Shown: one piece after another, positions 18,349 through 25,442 of the stretch
Numbering within the stretch: the first letter of the stretch is position 1
How the letters are laid out: each line of letters begins with the position of its first letter
Assembly: GCA_017887325.1 (NCBI GenBank)
Contig: JAGHIE010000008.1
Location: 1-64,000, forward strand
DNA from: Oscillospiraceae bacterium
GTDB taxonomy: Bacteria; Bacillota; Clostridia; Oscillospirales; Ruminococcaceae
Direction: 5' to 3'
Length of the DNA: 64,000 nucleotides
The notes under the pieces: generated by a model
Database searches by the model: none
Told to the model about the DNA's origin: nothing
The model's input: the letters and a program-made list of their open reading frames with translations, nothing else
Translations under genes and position numbers: made by a program

Positions 18349-19122
18349 CTATAATTCTAAATCTACACTTACTGGATAATGGTCTGATAAATAAACTCCA
18401 TTTTCACAATCATTCCAAGTTTTAACACCATAATCTTTAAATTCTGGAGTTACAAAAATATAATCTATCTTACCAATTTCATTACAGTCAACACCATAAT
18501 TATGAAATGTAATTCCTGACTCTTTAGAAACATCTCTTACATCTATATTTAATCCCTCTAAAACTTTATCCATATCAAAATATCTTGAATCTTCATTAAA
18601 GTCCCCCATTAATATAGAAGGTACATTATGTTCTTTTCTGTCTTTATCCATAGCTTTTACAATTTGTCTTATTCCTTCTGCTCTAGCGTAAGCACTTTCG
18701 TGATCTAAATGTGTTACATAAACATATAAAAAGCTACCATCTTCAACACTTCTTAACAAGAATTTTGTATAAACTCTAGGGCAAATACTTTGGTCTTCAA
18801 ATCTTGAACCATATACATCAGGAGTATCAGATAACCATTTTGTAGTCATTTCCAATAAATCAAATTTATCTGTTTTAAAGGCTAATATCATATGTTCATC
18901 TTCTAAATTTTTATCTCTCCCACAACCAACTACTGTATATTCAGGAGAAAGATTTTTCTTTAACCATTGATATATATGTAATCTAACTTCTTGAAAGCCA
19001 ATTATATCACTATCATATTTTTTTATTGCCTCTTTTACCAAAGGAGCTCTAAATTCAAAATTGTTTTTTCCGTCTTGTCCATAATCACAACGGATATTAA
19101 ATGTAGTAATGTTAAACTTCAT
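18349..19122 (-). CDS. Endonuclease/exonuclease/phosphatase (EEP) family hydrolase
   Basis: A 257-residue metal-dependent hydrolase of the DNase I-like fold. The family signature is clear: TFNIR at the start, IGFQEVR with the metal-binding glutamate, GDFNED, and the C-terminal DYIFVTPEF and LSDHYPVSV with catalytic Asp and His. There is no signal peptide. EEP members act on nucleic acids, phosphoinositides or other phosphodiesters, and sequence alone does not decide; short cytoplasmic clostridial forms are of unknown substrate. AAGGAAG precedes the ATG. Monocistronic. Confidence 0.9.
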   Translation of the reverse strand: MKFNITTFNIRCDYGQDGKNNFEFRAPLVKEAIKKYDSDIIGFQEVRLHIYQWLKKNLSPEYTVVGCGRDKNLEDEHMILAFKTDKFDLLEMTTKWLSDTPDVYGSRFEDQSICPRVYTKFLLRSVEDGSFLYVYVTHLDHESAYARAEGIRQIVKAMDKDRKEHNVPSILMGDFNEDSRYFDMDKVLEGLNIDVRDVSKESGITFHNYGVDCNEIGKIDYIFVTPEFKDYGVKTWNDCENGVYLSDHYPVSVDLEL

Positions 19123-19331
19123 AGCAAATCTTCCTTACTGTATAAATTTATAAAACAAATAATAACAAAACATACATATTTTTTCTATGTAAATATATTA
19201 CAAAAACAACTCAACATATTTATATAATTTTATTATTGAAATTTATACTAAATAAATTATTTTAATTTGTATAAAATATAGAAATTAAAAAATTTACTAA
19301 AATATCTAACATTTTTATACTTAATTTATTC

Positions 19332-19360
19332 TTGTAATCCTTTACATAATATTTTAAAAT
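19332..19360 (+). promoter_or_regulatory. Putative promoter of the TIM-barrel isomerase gene
   Basis: -35 TTGTAA (19332-19337), 17-base spacer, -10 TAAAAT (19355-19360). The rest of the 275-base gap from 19123 is AT-rich; I see nothing else in it. Confidence 0.5.
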
Positions 19361-19397
19361 ACAAATGAAAATAAAATAAAAAAGGAGACAATCTTTT

Positions 19398-20162
19398 ATG
19401 AAACCTATCGCATTACAATTATATTCTGTTAGAGAAGATTTAGAAAAAGACTTTGTTGGAACATTACAAAAAGTTAAAGAACTTGGATATGACGGCGTAG
19501 AATTTGCTGGATTATATAATCACTCACCAGAAGAAATCAATAAGACTTTAAAAGAATTAGATCTTATAGCACTTTCTGCTCATGTTCCTTTTGAAGAACT
19601 AACTCAAGATACAGAAAAAGTATTAAACGATTATAAAACAATAGGATGTACTTATGTAGCTATACCTTATTTAACAGAAGAATATAGACCTTCTGGAGAA
19701 AAATTTGATGAAGTTATTGAACAAGCTAAAAAAATAGGTTCAATAGCAAAAAAACTTGGTATTACTCTTTTATACCATAATCATGATTTTGAATTTGAAA
19801 AAATTGATAATAAATATGCACTAGATATTTTATACAGCGAAGTAGACAGTTCTCTACTACAATGTGAAATAGATACTTGTTGGGTTAATGTTGCTGGTGA
19901 AAAACCTTGTGATTATTTATCAAAATATGAAAATAGAATTCCTGTTGTTCATCTTAAAGATTTTTCTTATAAAGACGATGATAATAAAACTATAGAATTT
20001 AGACCTTTAGGAAAAGGAGTGCAAGATTTTAAATCTATAGTTGAAACATCAGAAAAAATGGGTACTGAATGGTTTGTTGTTGAACAAGACTCTCCAAGCT
20101 TAGGTTTAACTGCTTTAGAATGTGCTAAAGAAAGTATTAATTATATCAAAAATAATATTTAA
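19398..20162 (+). CDS. Sugar phosphate isomerase/epimerase (xylose isomerase-like TIM barrel)
   Basis: A 254-residue protein of the AP-endonuclease-2/xylose-isomerase-like TIM-barrel family, which includes inosose isomerases and dehydratases and tagatose or allulose epimerases. Features seen: ALQLYSVRED at the first strand, LGYDGVEFAG, HNHDFEF with metal-binding residues, EIDTCWVNVAG, VHLKDF and the C-terminal VEQDSPS. No signal peptide. No sugar operon surrounds it, so the substrate is unknown. AAAGGAG precedes the ATG. The Nudix gene follows after 57 bases. Confidence 0.88.
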   Translation: MKPIALQLYSVREDLEKDFVGTLQKVKELGYDGVEFAGLYNHSPEEINKTLKELDLIALSAHVPFEELTQDTEKVLNDYKTIGCTYVAIPYLTEEYRPSGEKFDEVIEQAKKIGSIAKKLGITLLYHNHDFEFEKIDNKYALDILYSEVDSSLLQCEIDTCWVNVAGEKPCDYLSKYENRIPVVHLKDFSYKDDDNKTIEFRPLGKGVQDFKSIVETSEKMGTEWFVVEQDSPSLGLTALECAKESINYIKNNI

Positions 20163-20219
20163 ATTCTATAATATATCTTGTAAAAACAAGTAATCTTAAC
20201 TATACTTAGGAGGTATAAT

Positions 20220-20657
20220 ATGTTAGAAGTTCATTTCCATGATTTTGTTAATGATGAATTATTAAGATTTGCAGTAATCATATCCAAATCTAATGGAAAA
20301 TGGGTATTGTGTAAACACAAAAAAAGAAATACATACGAAGTACCTGGCGGACATATAGAACAAAATGAAGCTATTTTAGAAACTGCAAAACGCGAATTAA
20401 AAGAAGAAACAGGAGCTGTTGATTTTACCATAAACCCTATATGTGTGTATTCTGTAAAAGAAAAAACAGAATTTAACGAAAGTAATGAAGATGAGTCATT
20501 CGGAATGCTTTATTTTGCTGAAATATATTCATTTGAAGAAATACATAGTGAAATTGAAAAAATTATATTAATAGATAATTTAGATATCAATTGGACATAC
20601 CCTTTAATTCAACCAAAACTTATTGATGAAGCAATTAGAAGAGGTATTTTCAAATAA
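20220..20657 (+). CDS. Nudix hydrolase
   Basis: A 145-residue hydrolase of nucleoside diphosphates linked to another moiety. The Nudix box is complete: GGHIEQNEAILETAK then RELKEETGA, with the metal-binding glutamates in place. The substrate class cannot be told; general clean-up of oxidised or non-canonical nucleotides is common. AGGAGG precedes the ATG, and the gene probably shares a transcript with the isomerase upstream. Confidence 0.93.
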   Translation: MLEVHFHDFVNDELLRFAVIISKSNGKWVLCKHKKRNTYEVPGGHIEQNEAILETAKRELKEETGAVDFTINPICVYSVKEKTEFNESNEDESFGMLYFAEIYSFEEIHSEIEKIILIDNLDINWTYPLIQPKLIDEAIRRGIFK

Positions 20658-20720
20658 TAATTAAAAGATTACTAATCTTTTTATATGATACATATTACAA
20701 ATGAATAAAAATATTTAACA

Positions 20721-20754
20721 AAAAAGACGGTGATAAAATTATCACCGTCTTTTT
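20721..20754. terminator. Terminator after the Nudix gene
   Basis: A GC-rich 15-bp stem (AAAAAGACGGTGATA and complement) with T-runs on both strands. The rest of the 213-base gap to ruvX is AT-rich without a recognisable feature. Confidence 0.88.
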
Positions 20755-20870
20755 ATAAGGATGAGAAAGAATATTTAAAACATATAATATGTTTTCACAG
20801 AATATTATACACACAATAGTATAAAAATGCTAGTATAATGTATAATTTATATTTGTTAATTTTCTATTAA

Positions 20871-21299
20871 CTATTTGTCTTTTTGATTCTTTCTGTATTG
20901 TAAATAACTTTCTAAAATGATAGTAGCAGCCACTTCGTCTATAACATCTTTTCTTTTAGCGCCTCTAACATTCATTTCATTTAAGTAAGTTGTAGCTTGC
21001 ATTGTAGTTTGTCTTTCATCCCATGTTACAACTGGAATAGGAATTAAAGCTTTTAATGCTCTTGCAAATTTATCACATAACTCAGCTCTTGGACCAAAGC
21101 TTCCGTCCATATTTTTAGGCAAACCAACTACAACCATTTCTACTCCTAGTTCATGTATTGCAGCATAGCCAACTTTTTTAACACATGTTTCAAAATCTTT
21201 TTCTTTTATTACACCTACTGGAGAAGCTAAAAACTCTGTTCTATCACAAACCGCTAAACCTGTTCTAGCTTCGCCAAAATCTACAGCCATTATTTTCAT
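20871..21299 (-). CDS. ruvX: Holliday junction resolvase-like protein RuvX/YqgF
   Basis: A 142-residue RNase H-fold protein. In Escherichia coli YqgF takes part in processing the 5' end of pre-16S rRNA; a Holliday-junction role was first proposed from fold. The acidic residues are visible in AVDFGEARTGLAV, VVGLPKNMDG and WDERQTT. The length is normal. AAAGGA precedes the ATG. It is the last gene of the run pyrK-pyrD-phosphatase-ruvX. Confidence 0.95.
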   Translation of the reverse strand: MKIMAVDFGEARTGLAVCDRTEFLASPVGVIKEKDFETCVKKVGYAAIHELGVEMVVVGLPKNMDGSFGPRAELCDKFARALKALIPIPVVTWDERQTTMQATTYLNEMNVRGAKRKDVIDEVAATIILESYLQYRKNQKDK

Positions 21300-21311
21300 A
21301 GTTGTTCCTTT

Positions 21312-21962
21312 CTATTTAACCCACATTCTAGTAACAGAAACATGTAAGTTATCTCCTAAATGCTCCGTTTTATTAAAATCTACAAGTTTTGGGTTTAATT
21401 CATCATCAAACACAGCTTTATTTATAGCTGTATTATCACAAATTGTCTCTTTAGTTAAACTAGATGGTTCTTTTCCCATTAACCAGTTTATAGCACATGA
21501 TATAACTCCACCATGAGATATTATACAAATAGTTTTATCTTTATTTTCCTTTACTATTTGTAATATAGCATTTTTTATTCTTTCATATGCATCTTTCATT
21601 CTCTCACCATTAGGTGCACAAAATTCATATGGATTGTTATACCAGTTATCACTTTGTTCTGGGTCACTTATTGGAAATTCAGTCCATTTTCTTCCTTCCC
21701 AATCTCCACCATTAATCTCAATTAAATCATCATTGATTTTTATTTCTAAATTATGATATTTGTTAGCATATTCTGCAGTTGTATACGCTCTTGATAACGG
21801 ACTTGTATATATTGCATCTAACTTAATGTCTTTAAAAGCTTCTGATAAACATTCTAATTGCTTTATACCAAAATCTGTAATTTTACCATCATAATGGCCT
21901 TGAAAAACTCTGTCAACATTACCTTGAGCTTGGGCATGACGAATTAAATATATAGTAGTCAT
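21312..21962 (-). CDS. Histidine phosphatase family protein (phosphoglycerate mutase-like)
   Basis: A 216-residue phosphatase. The catalytic histidine lies in LIRHAQAQGN near the start, the second in CIISHGGVIS, and the phosphate-contacting arginine in SPLSRAYTTA. The family covers cofactor-dependent mutases and broad or specific phosphatases (including alpha-ribazole phosphatase); no cobalamin-synthesis gene is near, so the substrate stays open. The ATG at 21962 was preferred to a GTG two codons upstream because AGAGGTG is then correctly spaced. It lies between pyrD and ruvX with short gaps. Confidence 0.9.
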   Translation of the reverse strand: MTTIYLIRHAQAQGNVDRVFQGHYDGKITDFGIKQLECLSEAFKDIKLDAIYTSPLSRAYTTAEYANKYHNLEIKINDDLIEINGGDWEGRKWTEFPISDPEQSDNWYNNPYEFCAPNGERMKDAYERIKNAILQIVKENKDKTICIISHGGVISCAINWLMGKEPSSLTKETICDNTAINKAVFDDELNPKLVDFNKTEHLGDNLHVSVTRMWVK

Positions 21963-21978
21963 ATTCACACCTCTTTTA

Positions 21979-22890
21979 TTACCAAGGTTGTACTTTACCG
22001 ATAATATCTGTAACTTTTTCGATATTATTGTTATCTAAAAATTCATTCATACCATCAATAACTTTTACTGGTGTAAATGGGTCAGCAAAAATAGCTGCAC
22101 CAATTTGTATAGCGCTAGCACCTGCTAACATCATTTCAACAGCATCTTTATAAGTGCTTACTCCACCCATACCAACAACTGGAATATTAACGCTATTTGC
22201 AACTTGCCAAACCATTCTTACTGCAACTGGGAAGACTGCTGGACCACTTAATCCACCAACATTATTTTTCAAAATAGGTCTTCTTGTATTTATATCAATT
22301 CTCATACCTAAAAGTGTATTAATCAAACTTACAGCATCAGCACCAGCACTTTCAACAGCTTTAGCTATATCTGTTATAGATGTTACATTAGGAGATAATT
22401 TTACCATTAAAGGTTTTGTTGTTGCTTTTCTTACAGCTTTAGTAATTTCCTCAGCAGCTTGACAACTTGTACCAAAAGCTGCACCACCTTGTTTTACATT
22501 AGGACATGATATATTTAATTCTATCATGTGTGTGCTTGTATTTTCTAATCTTCTTGCTATTTCAACACAGTCTTCAACTGTGTGTCCAGCTACATTTGCG
22601 ATTACAACAATATCTTGTTTTTCTAAGTATGGTAACTCTTTTTCAATAAAATGATCGATACCTGCATTTTGTAAGCCAACAGAGTTTAACATACCACTAG
22701 GAGTTTCTGCAACTCTTGGTGCTGGATTTCCGTTTTGACCATTTAAAGTAGTACCTTTACAAGAAATTCCACCTAATTTTGATAATGGGTATAAACATTC
22801 ATATTCTCTACCAAATCCATATGCTCCAGAAGCTGGAATAATAGGATTTTTAAATTCAACACCTGCTATATTTACTCTTAAATCTGCCAT
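21979..22890 (-). CDS. pyrD: Dihydroorotate dehydrogenase B, catalytic subunit
   Basis: A 303-residue FMN TIM-barrel enzyme that oxidises dihydroorotate to orotate. It is class 1B: the catalytic base is the cysteine in LNISCPNVKQGG, and it works with the iron-sulfur/FAD subunit PyrK, which passes electrons to NAD+. FMN-binding stretches are VGMGGVSTYKDAVEM and GASAIQIGAA. AGGAGG precedes the ATG. pyrK lies 20 bases upstream in the same operon. Confidence 0.97.
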   Translation of the reverse strand: MADLRVNIAGVEFKNPIIPASGAYGFGREYECLYPLSKLGGISCKGTTLNGQNGNPAPRVAETPSGMLNSVGLQNAGIDHFIEKELPYLEKQDIVVIANVAGHTVEDCVEIARRLENTSTHMIELNISCPNVKQGGAAFGTSCQAAEEITKAVRKATTKPLMVKLSPNVTSITDIAKAVESAGADAVSLINTLLGMRIDINTRRPILKNNVGGLSGPAVFPVAVRMVWQVANSVNIPVVGMGGVSTYKDAVEMMLAGASAIQIGAAIFADPFTPVKVIDGMNEFLDNNNIEKVTDIIGKVQPW

Positions 22891-22910
22891 TATATTTACC
22901 TCCTAAAATC

Positions 22911-23681
22911 CTATAAAATTACATCTTCTGCTTTAAACACTGGACCGTCTTTGCAAACATGTGACAAGTATTCTTTTCCGTCTTTTACTGTTTTACAAGC
23001 ACATACTAAACAAGCTCCTACACCACAGCCCATTCTTTCTTCTAATGAAACTTCACAAGGAACACCATATTCATTAGCTAAAGCAACAACACCTTTTAAC
23101 ATCATGTGTGGACCACAAGCTTGAATAATATCAACTTTTCCTTGTTCCAATCTTTCTTTTAAAGCTTCTGTAACAAAGCCTTTTCTTCCCATAGTACCAT
23201 CATCAGTACATAACATTAAGTTAGCACCCATATTTTTAAAATCTTCATCTAAGATAACAGCATTAGCAGATCTAAATCCGATTATAGCTGTTGCATTTTC
23301 TCCGTAATTTTTTGCAACTTCAACCATAGGAGGAACACCAATACCTCCACCAACTACAACAGCTTTTTTATCTTCTGGTAAAATTGTAAAACCTTTACCT
23401 AAAGGTCCCATAACATCTAAGTTATCACCTTTATTTACTTGACTTAATTTTTCTGTACCTTCACCTCTTATTTCAAAAACAAAGCGAATTGTACCGTTTT
23501 CTTTATCAACTTCACAAATAGAAATAGGTCTTCTTAGCATAAATCCATCAACTTTAATGTGAACAAATTGACCTGCTAGTGCTAAATCTGCAATATTTTT
23601 AGCATCTATTGTAAAATCAAACACATTTTTAGCTAAATTCTTTTTAGAAACTACTCTGTATTCTCCTTGTACGTACTCCAT
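22911..23681 (-). CDS. pyrK: Dihydroorotate dehydrogenase B, electron transfer subunit
   Basis: A 256-residue FAD and [2Fe-2S] subunit that links PyrD to NAD+. The FAD-binding RPISICEVD is followed by the NAD-binding GGGIGVPPM, and the C-terminus has the cluster motif MGCGVGACLVCACK with a fourth cysteine in HVCKDGP. The ATG at 23681 was chosen over one eight codons upstream because TAGGAGA sits seven bases before it. First gene of pyrK-pyrD-phosphatase-ruvX, with its own promoter behind the pyrB hairpin. Confidence 0.96.
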   Translation of the reverse strand: MEYVQGEYRVVSKKNLAKNVFDFTIDAKNIADLALAGQFVHIKVDGFMLRRPISICEVDKENGTIRFVFEIRGEGTEKLSQVNKGDNLDVMGPLGKGFTILPEDKKAVVVGGGIGVPPMVEVAKNYGENATAIIGFRSANAVILDEDFKNMGANLMLCTDDGTMGRKGFVTEALKERLEQGKVDIIQACGPHMMLKGVVALANEYGVPCEVSLEERMGCGVGACLVCACKTVKDGKEYLSHVCKDGPVFKAEDVIL

Positions 23682-23715
23682 AACACTTCTCCTATCAATA
23701 AACATTATTATTTTA

Positions 23716-23744
23716 ATTATACTATAAAATCATATAAAATGCAA
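23716..23744 (-). promoter_or_regulatory. Promoter of pyrK-pyrD
   Basis: Minus-strand TTGCAT (23739-23744), 17-base spacer, perfect TATAAT (23716-23721), 35 bases before pyrK. The -35 overlaps the outer end of the pyrB hairpin. Confidence 0.55.
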
Positions 23745-23785
23745 AGTTAAAGCACTAAGTTTTAAAACTTAGTGCTTTAACTTTT
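23743..23785 (-). terminator. Hairpin terminator at the end of pyrB
   Basis: A near-perfect 20-bp inverted repeat (23743-23762 with 23764-23785) beginning at the pyrB stop codon. The T-run is stronger on the plus strand than on the minus strand, so read-through into pyrK is possible. Confidence 0.7.
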
Positions 23786-24861
23786 TATATTTCATGTTCG
23801 CAGTAAATACATTCATGTTTACCTTTATCAGATAATTTTGCTATATGTTTTATACCTTCTTCAATTGATGTAATACAACTTGGATTATTACATTTTGTAT
23901 CTGTTAATAATATTTCTTCAACATTATTATCTTTAACAGCTCCATTTTTTGCAAATTCTAAAAGCATTAAAATTAAAGCCATTCTTACATACACACCATA
24001 TTGTGCTTGTTCAAAATAAACAGCTCTTGGGTCGTTATCCACATCAACAGAAATTTCATTAACTCTAGGTAGTGGATGTAAAACTATCATATCTTGTTTT
24101 GCCATATTCATTTTTTCCATATCTAGAATATAGCTGTCTTTTAATCTTAAATATTCTTCTTGACTAGCAAATCTTTCTCTTTGAACTCTAGTCATATATA
24201 AGATATCTAGTTCTCCAATAACATCTTCTAATTTTTCCACTTCTTCATAAGGAATATTTTTTGCTTTTAATATTCCATCTATAACATAAGCTGGTACTTT
24301 TAATTCTTCTGGAGAAATTAGAATAAATTTTATATTGTCATATCTTGACATAGATTTTATTAATGAATGAACTGTACGTCCAAATTTCAAATCACCACAT
24401 AAACCTATTGTAAGATTTGAAAGTCTTCCTTTTTTTGCTCTAATAGTCATTAAGTCTGTTAAAGTTTGTGTTGGATGTTGATGTCCACCATCACCTGCAT
24501 TTATAACAGGAATTCTTGAAAATCTTGATGCTACAAATGGTGCACCTTCTTTAAAATGACGCATAGCACAAATATTAGCATAGCTTGATACAACTCTAAT
24601 AGTATCAGCAACTGTTTCACCTTTAGATACAGAAGAACTATCTGCAGAAGCAAAACCTAAAACATTACCACCTAAATTTAACATAGCAGCTTCAAAACTT
24701 AATCTTGTTCTTGTACTTGGCTCATAAAAACAAGTAGCTAAAGTTTTACCATCACATGCTTTTGCATACTTTTCACGATTTTTAGATATATCGTCTGCTA
24801 AATCTAAAAGTCTTTCAGTTTCTTCAATAGTAAAATCAAATGGTTCAATCATATGTCTCAT
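23785..24861 (-). CDS. pyrB: Aspartate carbamoyltransferase with a C-terminal PyrI-like zinc domain
   Basis: A 358-residue enzyme that condenses carbamoyl phosphate and aspartate, the committed step of pyrimidine synthesis. The catalytic core holds the carbamoyl-phosphate loop [21 protein letters not shown] and LHPLPR. About 50 residues follow the usual end near 308, with CNNPSC and CIYC 21 residues apart. This spacing and the CI-S/T after the first pair match the zinc domain of the regulatory chain PyrI (C-x4-C, about 22, C-x2-C); the allosteric nucleotide-binding domain is absent. The start at 24861 gives the family-typical MRHMIEP; an in-frame ATG at 24882 lacks a ribosome site. Confidence 0.95.
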   Translation of the reverse strand: MRHMIEPFDFTIEETERLLDLADDISKNREKYAKACDGKTLATCFYEPSTRTRLSFEAAMLNLGGNVLGFASADSSSVSKGETVADTIRVVSSYANICAMRHFKEGAPFVASRFSRIPVINAGDGGHQHPTQTLTDLMTIRAKKGRLSNLTIGLCGDLKFGRTVHSLIKSMSRYDNIKFILISPEELKVPAYVIDGILKAKNIPYEEVEKLEDVIGELDILYMTRVQRERFASQEEYLRLKDSYILDMEKMNMAKQDMIVLHPLPRVNEISVDVDNDPRAVYFEQAQYGVYVRMALILMLLEFAKNGAVKDNNVEEILLTDTKCNNPSCITSIEEGIKHIAKLSDKGKHECIYCEHEI

Positions 24862-24909
24862 AATAAAATACCAGCCTTCCATACATGATTTATTTTTTTA
24901 CCACAGAAT

Positions 24910-24938
24910 ATTATACATTTACAATCGACAAAAGTCTA
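24910..24938 (-). promoter_or_regulatory. Promoter of pyrB
   Basis: Minus-strand -35 TAGACT (24933-24938), 17-base spacer, perfect -10 TATAAT (24910-24915). The predicted leader is only about 40 nt, too short for a PyrR-type attenuator. Confidence 0.65.
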
Positions 24939-24949
24939 GTAAAAATTTA

Positions 24950-25213
24950 TTACTTAGTCATTTTCTCTACTATTTTTAATACTTCTTCTATTTTTTCTTC
25001 ACTATTTCCATTTTCAAAAGCATCTTTCACACAACTTTTCATATGTGCTGAAATAATTTCTTGGTTTGCTCTTTTTAGTACAGAAGTAACTGCTAGTATT
25101 TGATTTGAAATATCAATACAATATCTATCGTCCTCAATCATCTTCAATATACCATCTATTTGACCTCTTGCAGTCTTCAATAAACGATTTACTTTTTCTT
25201 TATCAGCTTTCAT
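24950..25213 (-). CDS. csoR: Copper-sensing transcriptional repressor, CsoR family
   Basis: An 87-residue all-helical repressor that leaves DNA when Cu(I) binds. The copper ligands of the family, Cys-His-Cys, are visible as the Cys in DDRYCIDIS and the His and Cys in SAHMKSC; the N-terminal RLLKTARGQIDGI is the DNA-binding helix region. Close relatives sense nickel, sulfur species or formaldehyde, but the position 13 bases after copA supports copper. AAGGAG precedes the ATG. It should act on the palindrome at 27807-27825. Confidence 0.93.
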   Translation of the reverse strand: MKADKEKVNRLLKTARGQIDGILKMIEDDRYCIDISNQILAVTSVLKRANQEIISAHMKSCVKDAFENGNSEEKIEEVLKIVEKMTK

Positions 25214-25226
25214 ACATTCTCCTTAC

Positions 25227-25442
25227 TTATTCAACAGCAATTCCAACAACTTCATATCCTGCATTTTCAACAGCTGTTTTTAAAATTTCATCACTTACCT
25301 CTTGTTCCATTGTAACAGTAGCTGTTTTTTCTTCTAAATTAACAACAGCATCTACTACATTTTCAATTCCCATTAAAGTTTTTTCTACATTTTGTTGGCA
25401 GTGCATACACATCATACCATTAATTGCCATTACTTTTACCAT
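25227..25442 (-). CDS. Possible internally initiated CopZ-like copper chaperone (in frame within copA)
   Basis: The last 71 codons of copA start with ATG at 25442, preceded by GAGG eight bases upstream (25451-25454) in the purine-rich AAAAGAGGAAAAGAAA. The product MVKVMAINGMMCMHCQQN... is the size of a free CopZ (about 69-71 residues) and has the Cu(I)-binding CMHC. In Escherichia coli, copA makes a separate chaperone by frameshifting; here internal initiation would do the same. Not proven: the ORF is also read as part of CopA. Confidence 0.5.
   Translation of the reverse strand: MVKVMAINGMMCMHCQQNVEKTLMGIENVVDAVVNLEEKTATVTMEQEVSDEILKTAVENAGYEVVGIAVE

Noticed and set aside
24862..24949. Possible PyrR attenuator ahead of pyrB
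   Set aside because: The predicted leader is only about 40 nt and has no anti-antiterminator or terminator structure.
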